From: Pseudomonadota bacterium | GTDB lineage: Bacteria > Pseudomonadota > Alphaproteobacteria > Rhizobiales > Rhizobiaceae | Length of the DNA stretch: 5,255 nt | Direction: 5' to 3' | Assembly: GCA_023390055.1 (NCBI GenBank) | Contig: JAEWDP010000021.1 | Location: forward strand, 1-5,255 | Shown here: positions 1-5,255 of the stretch, piece by piece | Layout: each line of letters starts with the position of its first letter | How positions within the stretch are numbered: position 1 is the first letter of the stretch | Made by a program: the position numbers and the translations under genes | Notes under the pieces: generated by a model | The model's input: the letters and a program-made list of their open reading frames with translations, nothing else | Told to the model about the DNA's origin: nothing | Database searches by the model: none

Positions 1-47
1 TCGAGCCGACGCTCGATGAGCTCTACGCTCATTTCCTGAGGGGCTAG
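1..47 (+). CDS. nosF: NosF, copper-site maturation ABC ATPase (3' end only)
   Basis: Only the last 14 residues and the TAG stop (45-47) are present, read in the frame beginning at base 3: EPTLDELYAHFLRG. This short tail, with a PTL(D/E)(D/E)xY motif, resembles the end of ABC-2-type ATPases, where it forms part of the C-terminal extension. The identification as NosF rests mainly on context: the next gene starts 8 bases later and is a clear NosY, and nosF directly precedes nosY in nos clusters. NosF is the cytoplasmic ATPase that powers the NosFY complex used, with periplasmic NosD, to assemble the copper centres of nitrous oxide reductase. Walker motifs lie outside the window, so the call is inferred from position. 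Confidence 0.75.
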   Translation, partial: EPTLDELYAHFLRG

Positions 48-55
48 GTGTCGAC

Positions 56-883
56 ATGACGAATATTCTCATCATCGCCCGCAAGGAGATCCAGGAAGGC
101 TTGCGAAACAGATGGGTTCTTGCCACGACGCTCTTGCTCGCGGCGTTGTCCCTGACGCTTTCCTTTCTTGGAAGTATCCCGACCGGCACAGTCGGCGTCA
201 ACAGTCTGGATGTTGTGATTGTCAGCCTGTCCAGCCTGACAATCTTCCTGGTGCCGCTGATCGCGCTGCTGCTCTCCCACGATGCAATTGTTGGAGAGGC
301 CGAGCGTGGGACCCTTCTCCTGCTACTAAGCTATCCTCTTGGTCGCAAAGAGGTTGTATTCGGAAAGTTCCTTGGCCATCTGGCAATTCTCGCATTTGCA
401 ACTCTGTTTGGGTATGGCGCGGCAGTCATCGCGCTGACGACAACGGGGTCTGACATCGGTCGTGAAAGTTGGGCTGGCTTCATCTATATGGTTGGCTCTT
501 CGATCCTGCTGGGGGCCGTATTCCTCGCAATCGGCTATTTCACAAGCGTAATTGCGCGCGAACGCAGTACAGCGGGCGGGATCGCCATAGGTGTCTGGTT
601 ATTCTTCGTACTAATCTATGACATGGCTCTCCTGGGAGGGCTGGTGGCGGCACAAGGACAGGCCGTCTCGGGAGCACTTCTGGATACGCTGCTGGTCGCC
701 AATCCGACCGATGCATATCGCCTGCTCAATCTTGGCTTTGGAAATGCGGGGTCGGTCTCGGGAATGGGCGGTGTCGCCAGTCATACCAGTCTGTCTGCAT
801 CGGTACTTGTCAGTGCGCTCGTCGTCTGGACCATTGTGCCCCTTTGTGGGGCCATGTTCATCTTTTCTCGGAGAGAATTATGA
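56..883 (+). CDS. nosY: NosY, ABC-2 type membrane subunit for nitrous oxide reductase maturation
   Basis: This 275-residue integral membrane protein is the permease half of the NosFY transporter that works with NosD on copper-centre assembly of N2O reductase. About six hydrophobic segments are visible, near residues 20-41, 51-73, 104-128, 141-165, 171-198 and 247-270. The amphipathic N-terminus (ARKEIQEGLRNRW, residues 8-20) is typical of ABC-2 permeases of the NosY group. So are the cytoplasmic stretch EAERGTLLLLLSYPLGRKEV (81-100), which precedes the third segment, and NPTDAYRLLNL (216-226). The length matches the family, usually about 275 residues. The ATG at 56 follows an AGGTG (46-50) with 5-base spacing and lies 8 bases after the nosF stop. 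The stop TGA (881-883) overlaps the nosL start. The gene appears intact. The transported species, thought to be a sulfur compound in the NosDFY model, cannot be read from the sequence. Confidence 0.93.
   Translation: MTNILIIARKEIQEGLRNRWVLATTLLLAALSLTLSFLGSIPTGTVGVNSLDVVIVSLSSLTIFLVPLIALLLSHDAIVGEAERGTLLLLLSYPLGRKEVVFGKFLGHLAILAFATLFGYGAAVIALTTTGSDIGRESWAGFIYMVGSSILLGAVFLAIGYFTSVIARERSTAGGIAIGVWLFFVLIYDMALLGGLVAAQGQAVSGALLDTLLVANPTDAYRLLNLGFGNAGSVSGMGGVASHTSLSASVLVSALVVWTIVPLCGAMFIFSRREL
870..877 (+). promoter_or_regulatory. Ribosome binding site for nosL inside the nosY 3' end
   Basis: GGAGAGAA lies within the last codons of nosY. The GGAG core is 6 bases before the ATG at 880, which decides that start over the in-frame ATG at 844. 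Starting at 844 would add 12 residues in front of an otherwise canonical lipoprotein signal peptide and would overlap nosY by 40 bases. The ATGA overlap (880-883) suggests translational coupling of nosL to nosY. Confidence 0.75.
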
Positions 884-1446
884 ATCGCATTCTTCTGTCG
901 GCCACCCTTTTCGCCGCACTTCTTGTTTCATCCTGTAGCGAGCCGGAAGTTGTGGAAGCTCCCCTGCCATTTGCACTGACAGAAGATGCCATGGGCCGTT
1001 ACTGCGGCATGAACGTCCTCGAACATCCTGGCCCGAAAGGCCAGATCATCCTGCAACATATCCCTGAGGCCATCTGGTTCTCGTCAGCCCGTGATACCAT
1101 TGCATTTACCATGCTGCCCGAAGAGCCGCGTGACATCGCGGCAATCTATGTTTCTGATATGAGCAAGGCAACTGACTGGGACGAGCCCGGTAGCGACAAC
1201 TGGGTAGATGCCCGCAACGCGACGTTCGTCATCGGTAGCACGCGGATGGGTGGAATGGGGGTTGAGGAAGCGGTGCCATTTTCCGATGAAGCTGACGCGA
1301 TTTCATTTGCCGCTACCTATGGCGGTCAAGTCGTGTCATTTGAAGATGTTCCGCAGGACTATATCCTGGGTTCGGGTGAAATTGATCTGGCTGACCCTGA
1401 ACCTGAAGGTGAGACTGTCATAATGAATGGACATGACCATGGCTGA
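880..1446 (+). CDS. nosL: NosL, outer- or inner-membrane-anchored Cu(I) chaperone lipoprotein
   Basis: This 188-residue lipoprotein is recognisable as NosL, the periplasmic copper chaperone that supplies Cu(I) for nitrous oxide reductase. A type II signal peptide is clear: MNR, a hydrophobic core, then the lipobox LVSSC (15-19), so Cys19 would be lipidated. Residue 20 is Ser, which in enterobacterial rules would favour sorting to the outer membrane. The NosL signature follows at 41-55, YCGMNVLEHPGPKGQ, in which Cys42, Met44 and possibly His49 are candidate copper ligands. The central region ends with VDARNATFVIGS (109-120) and MGGMGVEEAVPFSDEADA (123-140). The latter resembles the M(G)xxxxPF...AxxF pattern found late in NosL. 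The C-terminus is MNGHDHG, whose two histidines and one methionine could also bind copper; this is inference. The ATG at 880 overlaps the nosY stop, and the 3' end overlaps nosX. Confidence 0.93.
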   Translation: MNRILLSATLFAALLVSSCSEPEVVEAPLPFALTEDAMGRYCGMNVLEHPGPKGQIILQHIPEAIWFSSARDTIAFTMLPEEPRDIAAIYVSDMSKATDWDEPGSDNWVDARNATFVIGSTRMGGMGVEEAVPFSDEADAISFAATYGGQVVSFEDVPQDYILGSGEIDLADPEPEGETVIMNGHDHG

Positions 1447-2452
1447 GTTGGTTTCACGACGCAGGGCGATCGCAATTATCGCTGCATTTTCCGGCTTGCC
1501 GCTTGTTCCTCTCAAAGCTTCGGCGAATTCAGCGATTGAACCGGTCACGTGGAGCGGACAAGCGCTCGGTGCACCGGCAAGGCTGGTTCTTCATCACCCC
1601 GACAGACAGTTCGCCGAGAAATTGATCGGGCGAGTTGTCAGTGAGATCGACCGGCTTGAATCCATTTTCAGCCTCTACCGAAGCCATTCTGCTCTCAATG
1701 AGTTGAACCGGGTGGGAGGACTGGCATCGCCGGCATCTGAGCTTGTCGATCTTCTGGGATCATGCCGGAATGTGTGGGAGGCGAGTGCCGGCGCATTTGA
1801 CCCGACCGTTCAGGCTCTTTGGTCGGTTTATGCCCGGCACTTCTCATCACCTGTTACTGACAATGCGGGGCCTCCGCAGGACGTCGTTGATCAAGGGCGC
1901 GCGCGCGTTGGCTTTGACGGTGTCCGCTTCAATCGAGACAGGATCACTTTTACCCGTGCCGGGATGGCAATGACCCTCAATGGGATTGCACAGGGGTATA
2001 TAACGGACCGTGTGGTCGACCTTCTGCGCGGTGAGGGCATTACCTCAAGTCTCGTCAGCATGGGTGAAAGTCGCGTGATCGGTGCGCGACCAGATGGTGC
2101 TCCCTGGCGCATCGGGCTGGCAACGCTCGAAGACAGTACAGATTTCGATAGCGTTGTCGGTGTCATCGACAGTGCCGTCGCAACATCAAGTAGCCTTGGG
2201 TTTCATTTTGACGAAGCTGGCCGATTTGGACACATCCTGGACCCCAGAACCGGCTACAGCGCAGCGACGGCTCGCCGCGTAACCGTCGTTGCTCCCGATG
2301 CGACGATGGCTGATGCGTGGTCGACGGCTGCAAGCATACTATCCATTGAAGAGGTAAAGGCAGCGGTAGCCAGGTATCCTTCCGTCACCTTCGATATTGC
2401 TTCTCGAGATGGTAGCAGAGCGCGCTTCGGAAAGCCATTGATCGATCTTTGA
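1427..2452 (+). CDS. nosX: NosX, ApbE-family FAD:protein FMN transferase for NosR
   Basis: This 341-residue periplasmic flavin transferase belongs to the ApbE family. In nos clusters it is known to attach FMN covalently to NosR, the membrane flavoprotein needed to sustain N2O reduction. The N-terminus is a Tat-type signal: SRRRAI (10-15), a hydrophobic stretch, then an AxA-like site at ASA (31-33). ApbE motifs appear in order: ESIFSLYRSHSALNELN (78-94), GAFDPTVQALW (122-132), MTLNGIAQGYITDRV (182-196), the NosX-style SMGES (211-215), GHILDPRTGYSA (268-279) and DAWSTA (296-301). In ApbE proteins the Asp and Thr of the last motif coordinate the catalytic Mg2+; here they are Asp296 and Thr300. 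Three in-frame ATGs (1427, 1433, 1439) are possible starts and all keep the Tat signal. The first has AAGGTGAG 13 bases upstream, which is rather far. The 1439 start would give 337 residues. It is the last nos gene here and lies 125 bases from a convergent gene. Confidence 0.93.
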   Translation: MDMTMAELVSRRRAIAIIAAFSGLPLVPLKASANSAIEPVTWSGQALGAPARLVLHHPDRQFAEKLIGRVVSEIDRLESIFSLYRSHSALNELNRVGGLASPASELVDLLGSCRNVWEASAGAFDPTVQALWSVYARHFSSPVTDNAGPPQDVVDQGRARVGFDGVRFNRDRITFTRAGMAMTLNGIAQGYITDRVVDLLRGEGITSSLVSMGESRVIGARPDGAPWRIGLATLEDSTDFDSVVGVIDSAVATSSSLGFHFDEAGRFGHILDPRTGYSAATARRVTVVAPDATMADAWSTAASILSIEEVKAAVARYPSVTFDIASRDGSRARFGKPLIDL

Positions 2453-2577
2453 GGAGAGACAGTGGTCTTCACTGGGGCATAACGCGGAGAATATCCAGAA
2501 TCCTGAGACGCTGGAACTTCTGGTTCGCCCCGCAGCAGAAGACGTGTGATCACTGCCTGTTTCTGAGTGGTGTTTGG
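2453..2577. other. Convergent intergenic region between nosX and the DapA-like gene
   Basis: These 125 bases separate two genes that end toward each other. No gene with a credible start and ribosome binding site was found on either strand. The best inverted repeat is CTTCTG (2517-2522) with CAGAAG (2536-2541). It is a 6-base-pair stem with a 13-base loop and no T run on either side, so it does not qualify as a strong intrinsic terminator. Termination for both transcripts is therefore unexplained and may be Rho-dependent, which is inference. Confidence 0.6.
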
Positions 2578-3459
2578 TCAAGACAGATCGTACTTGGCCA
2601 GGATCTTGCGGATCTCAGCATCCTGAACCGTATCAGGCAACAGTGCCGGTTGCCGGCTGGCACCCACTGACGCATCTCTCAGATAAAGGGAGCGCTTTAC
2701 CAGGGCAGGCGGGAAACCGAGTGCATAGAGATCGGTCCGGAAGGCTGTATAGATCGCCTGCTGTCGCTCTGCTTCGGCAATGTCCCCGGCATTGAATGAC
2801 CTGAGGATTCCAGCCAATATCTCCGGCATTGCATTGCCAAGACCGGAAATACATCCAGCCGCGCCATTTTGTAACGCCCACAGGACGAGGTGGTCAGGTC
2901 CCGAGTATACGTCAAACCCTGAAGTTTCCCGCGCTATCTCAAGGTAGGCTGCAAGTGTCTCCTGTGCCCCGCCAGAATCCTTTATCCCGGCGATGTTGCC
3001 GTGGGAGGCGAGTTTGCGGGCCGTTTCAGGCTCAATGTGATTTTGTGTTCTTGCCGGGATATCGTAGAGATATGTCGGTGTTTTAATCGCGTCGGCGACC
3101 GTTGAGAAATGGCGGATCAATCCATCCTGGGTGCAGGCGATAAAGAATGGTGTGATCACCGCAATACCGTCAACTCCGATGTTGTCAAATGCGCGCGCAA
3201 GCTGAACAGTTTCAAAAGTCGCAGGCATGCCTGCGTTCACGATTACCTTGACGCGGCCGGCAATTTCGTCGACAACGTGCTCCGTCAGGCGAATTTTCTC
3301 TTCGTGCGTAAGAGCTGTGAAATCACCGTTAGTGCCTGCGCACATGATGTTGTTTCCGGCGGCAACCTGTCGGCGGACTTGCGCTCTGGTTGCTTCGTAG
3401 TTGACGGTTTCGTCTTCATTGAAGCAAGTGACAAGTGCGACATAGGCCTGTCTTGACAT
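2578..3459 (-). CDS. DapA/NanA-family (class I) aldolase, lyase or dehydratase, substrate unknown
   Basis: This 293-residue protein has the usual length of the dihydrodipicolinate synthase/N-acetylneuraminate lyase superfamily, whose (beta/alpha)8-barrel enzymes form a Schiff base between a lysine and pyruvate or another 2-oxo acid. Lys160 in IAGIKDSGG (156-164) is the expected Schiff-base residue. Tyr132 and Arg137 in YDIPART (132-138) match the proton-relay Tyr and carboxylate-binding Arg. GTNGDF (42-47) is the 2-oxo-acid carboxylate loop, usually GTTGE or GSTGE. YSGPDHLVLWALQNGAAGCI (185-204) forms the late barrel strands. TPFF (103-106) stands where DapA has TPYY, so the tyrosine lent across the dimer in true DapA is Phe. 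This makes lysine biosynthesis unlikely. The start at 3459 was chosen because GGAGA lies 5 bases upstream; longer forms would run back into the transporter gene. It lies 31 bases after the ATPase gene, so it probably acts on the imported compound. Cytoplasmic; no signal peptide. Confidence 0.88.
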   Translation of the reverse strand: MSRQAYVALVTCFNEDETVNYEATRAQVRRQVAAGNNIMCAGTNGDFTALTHEEKIRLTEHVVDEIAGRVKVIVNAGMPATFETVQLARAFDNIGVDGIAVITPFFIACTQDGLIRHFSTVADAIKTPTYLYDIPARTQNHIEPETARKLASHGNIAGIKDSGGAQETLAAYLEIARETSGFDVYSGPDHLVLWALQNGAAGCISGLGNAMPEILAGILRSFNAGDIAEAERQQAIYTAFRTDLYALGFPPALVKRSLYLRDASVGASRQPALLPDTVQDAEIRKILAKYDLS

Positions 3460-3464
3460 TAAAA

Positions 3465-3469
3465 TCTCC
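3465..3469 (-). promoter_or_regulatory. Ribosome binding site of the DapA-like gene
   Basis: On the minus strand GGAGA lies 5 bases before the ATG at 3459-3457. It sits in the short gap after the ATPase stop. It supports the 293-residue form over an upstream in-frame ATG at 3564, which would add 35 residues and overlap the ATPase gene by 74 bases. Confidence 0.75.
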
Positions 3470-3490
3470 GTAAGTTGGTTCTTGAGCGTC

Positions 3491-5110
3491 TTACGACACC
3501 GAAGCTGCGTGTGAAGTCCAGTTTCTGGCCTGGACATCCGGGTCTGGGTCGAGGCTGGCTGCAAGCAGAGAGCGGGTGTAATCCTTGCTCGGGGTGTCGA
3601 ATATTTCGCTCACAGTGCCGAATTCCACCACCTGGCCCTCCTGCATCACCATGACATGATCAGCAAAGTCCCGGACAACAGGCAGGTCGTGGGCAATGAA
3701 TATAAAAGCGATACCCAGCTCGCGGCGCAGCTGATCCAAGAGAGTAATCACCTGCGCCTGTACCGATACGTCAAGAGCGGACACCGCTTCGTCGCAAATG
3801 ATCAGTTGTGGCTGAAGTGCAAGTGCACGCGCGATCGCAATTCGCTGACGTTGACCTCCGGAAAACTGGTGTGGATAGCGCCGCATATGTTCGGGATGCA
3901 TTCCGACCTGAAGCAGCAGTTCCTCCACTCTTGCGCGCCATTTTGATTTTGGGATGATTTCAGGGTGAATGACCCAGGCCTCTGAAATGAGCTGGTAGAC
4001 CGTCATTCGGGGATTTAAGGATTGTGTCGGATCCTGAAATACCATCTGCAGATCCCGTCGCAGCTTATAAAGCTCCGCTGGAGAAAGGGTAAACAGGTCC
4101 TTTCCCTTCCAGAGGGCACTGCCAGCATCAGGTTCATCAAGCCGCAGTAACAGACGTGCAAGTGTCGACTTGCCGGAGCCGCTTTCTCCGACGATTGCGA
4201 CAGTCTCACCGGCCATGAGGTCGAATGAGACGCCTTTGAGAGCCTCGAAATCGCCATAGCGCTTTCGGACATCGCGTACCGACAAGACTGGAGTGCCCTT
4301 CGCCTGTGGTTCATGCATGGTACCCTGTCCGGGTGCTGCCGCAATCAGCTTGCGCGTGTATGGGTGCTGCGGGTTTCGGTAGACGTCACGCACGGAACCG
4401 GATTCAACCAGCTTGCCTTTTTCCATGACGACAACACGATCGGCAATTGCCGACACGACACCCAGATCATGCGTGATGATCAGGATTGCCATACCGGTTT
4501 CTTGTTGCAGCTCTTTGAGGAGCGTCAAGACCTCGGCCTGCACAGTGACGTCGAGTGCCGTTGTCGGTTCGTCTGCAATTAACAGGTCGGGCCGAAGGGC
4601 AAGTGCCATCGCGATCATGACACGCTGTCGTTGACCGCCGGAAAATTCGTGCGGATACTTGGCCATTGCGCGTTGCGGATCTGACAAGCCGACGCGTTTC
4701 AGCAGCCGTTGGGCTTCAGTCGTTGCCTTATCCCCTGCCGTACCGTGCGTGGTCAACGCTTCACGAATTTGCCACCCGACCGTATAGACCGGATTGAGAT
4801 GGCTCAATGGGTCCTGGAAAATCATCGCTATACGACGGCCGTTGACTTCACGGCGAGCCTGCGCCGTCATTTTCAGGAGATCCACGCCGTCGAGAAGAAT
4901 TTCTCCAGAACTGATACGGCCAGGCGGCATATCGATAAGGTTCATGATTGCGGACGACGAAACTGATTTTCCTGATCCGCTCTCACCAAGGATTGCCAGC
5001 GTCTCGCCCCGATCAAGGTGATAGGAGATGTCACGTACGGCGTGCACCGTTCCTGTTACCGTGTGGAAGTCGACGGACAGGTTTCTCACATCCAGCAAGT
5101 GTTCAGCCAT
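3491..5110 (-). CDS. Dipeptide/oligopeptide-type ABC transporter ATPase with two fused nucleotide-binding domains
   Basis: This 539-residue protein joins in one chain the two ATPases that are separate in OppD/OppF and DppD/DppF, an arrangement also known in YejF and GsiA. Domain 1 (about 1-262) shows Walker A GESGSGKS (42-49), Q-loop Gln99, signature FSGGQ (156-160), Walker B LLIADE (176-181) and switch His214. It ends with NPQHPYTRKLIAAAPG (246-261), the oligopeptide-transporter C-terminal motif. Domain 2 (about 274-525) repeats the set: Walker A at 308-315, Gln359, FSGGQ at 416-420, Walker B LIICDE (436-441), His474, and a diverged tail, TPSKDYTRSLLAASL (506-520). All catalytic residues are present in both halves, so both ATP sites should work. 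The ATG at 5110 overlaps the permease stop by 8 bases. GAAGGGG (5118-5124) lies 7 bases upstream. It acts at the cytoplasmic face of the membrane. The solute cannot be inferred from an ATPase. Confidence 0.93.
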   Translation of the reverse strand: MAEHLLDVRNLSVDFHTVTGTVHAVRDISYHLDRGETLAILGESGSGKSVSSSAIMNLIDMPPGRISSGEILLDGVDLLKMTAQARREVNGRRIAMIFQDPLSHLNPVYTVGWQIREALTTHGTAGDKATTEAQRLLKRVGLSDPQRAMAKYPHEFSGGQRQRVMIAMALALRPDLLIADEPTTALDVTVQAEVLTLLKELQQETGMAILIITHDLGVVSAIADRVVVMEKGKLVESGSVRDVYRNPQHPYTRKLIAAAPGQGTMHEPQAKGTPVLSVRDVRKRYGDFEALKGVSFDLMAGETVAIVGESGSGKSTLARLLLRLDEPDAGSALWKGKDLFTLSPAELYKLRRDLQMVFQDPTQSLNPRMTVYQLISEAWVIHPEIIPKSKWRARVEELLLQVGMHPEHMRRYPHQFSGGQRQRIAIARALALQPQLIICDEAVSALDVSVQAQVITLLDQLRRELGIAFIFIAHDLPVVRDFADHVMVMQEGQVVEFGTVSEIFDTPSKDYTRSLLAASLDPDPDVQARNWTSHAASVS

Positions 5111-5255
5111 TTTGCGGCCCCTTCATTTCCAGGCGCCAGCGTTGAACCGGATCGAGGGCAATGCGAAGCCAGTTTGAAAGCAGGTTGAGGGACAGGGTCG
5201 TCAGGATAATTGCCAGGCCGGGCCACAGTGACAGCCACCAGGCGTTGGTCAGATA
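5103..5255 (-). CDS. DppC/OppC-type ABC transporter permease (3' end only)
   Basis: Only the C-terminal 50 residues and the TGA stop are inside the window; the gene continues past the right edge. The reading YLTNAWWLSLWPGLAIILTT is followed by LSLNLLSNWLRIALDPVQRW. This is the usual end of DppC/OppC permeases: the last transmembrane helix preceded by a WWLxxxPGL motif, then the (N/G)DxLRDxLDP-like tail. Here the tail reads SNWLRIALDP, so the usual Asp after the first Gly/Asn and after Arg is missing. The frame was read from the reverse complement and is open across all 51 codons. The stop overlaps the ATPase start by 8 bases, which shows that the two are co-translated. A partner DppB-type permease and a solute-binding protein would be expected further right. 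Confidence 0.9.
   Translation of the reverse strand, partial: YLTNAWWLSLWPGLAIILTTLSLNLLSNWLRIALDPVQRWRLEMKGPQNG

Noticed and set aside
1897..1907. Alternating GC run (gcgcgcgcgcg)
   Set aside because: It is only 11 bases and encodes ordinary residues (GRAR) between conserved NosX motifs; this length is expected in GC-rich coding DNA.
2517..2541. Intrinsic terminator candidate (CTTCTG/CAGAAG)
   Set aside because: The stem is short with a 13-base loop and lacks a flanking T run on either strand.
2451..2550. A stop-free + strand frame after nosX reading EERQWSSLGHNAENIQNPET onward to a TGA at 2548-2550
   Set aside because: It reads somewhat protein-like but has no start codon or ribosome binding site and is only about 33 codons long. 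It could be a gene remnant, but nothing identifies it.
2254..2553. Minus-strand frame that stays open beyond the DapA-like gene's stop, hinting at a C-terminal extension
   Set aside because: The 293-residue protein already has the full family length. The extension is antisense to nosX, and its sequence has no recognisable domain.
2449..2670. Possible 73-residue + strand gene with a TTG start overlapping the nosX stop, containing a CxxC (CDHC)
   Set aside because: It has a rare start codon, and its second half is antisense to the coding end of the DapA-like gene. No family is recognisable, and the composition looks like a chance open frame.
3109..3456. Long + strand open frame (115 codons) opposite the DapA-like gene
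   Set aside because: It is a shadow frame antisense to well-conserved catalytic segments, with no recognisable domain.
3460..3490. Possible promoter or attenuator between the ATPase and DapA-like genes
   Set aside because: The gap holds only the ribosome binding site of the downstream gene. No hairpin or -35/-10 pair is visible.

Overview
The window looks like moderately GC-rich proteobacterial DNA, most likely alphaproteobacterial. This is inferred from the gene order nosF-nosY-nosL-nosX (the tail of a clade I nos cluster, nosRZDFYLX), a Tat-exported NosX, and a dipeptide-type ABC operon ending in a DapA-family gene. Genus cannot be told from the sequence. No RNA gene, insertion sequence, phage gene, CRISPR array or long repeat was seen.

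Left half, + strand (1-2452): the last 15 codons of nosF (ABC ATPase), then complete nosY (ABC-2 membrane subunit), nosL (lipoprotein copper chaperone) and nosX (ApbE-type FMN transferase). The genes are packed tightly: an 8-base gap after nosF, an ATGA overlap between nosY and nosL, and an 8 to 20-base overlap between nosL and nosX. That indicates one translationally coupled transcript. Together they mature the nitrous oxide reductase system: NosFY (with NosD) energises copper-site assembly, NosL delivers Cu(I), and NosX attaches FMN to NosR. The structural gene nosZ and any promoter or FNR/NNR box would lie upstream, outside the window.

Middle (2453-2577): a 125-base convergent junction with no convincing gene or strong terminator.

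Right half, - strand (5255 down to 2578): the 3' end of a DppC/OppC-type permease, a complete 539-residue ATPase carrying two fused nucleotide-binding domains, and a 293-residue DapA/NanA-family class I aldolase or lyase. An 8-base overlap and a 30-base gap mark them as one operon that continues past the right edge. The layout suggests import of a peptide or another opp/dpp-type solute, followed by cleavage or dehydration of a derived 2-oxo acid. The solute is not identifiable here.

The window is mostly ordinary. The points most worth a second look are active-site substitutions in the DapA-like enzyme that argue against lysine biosynthesis, and the overlapping coding at the nosL/nosX junction.
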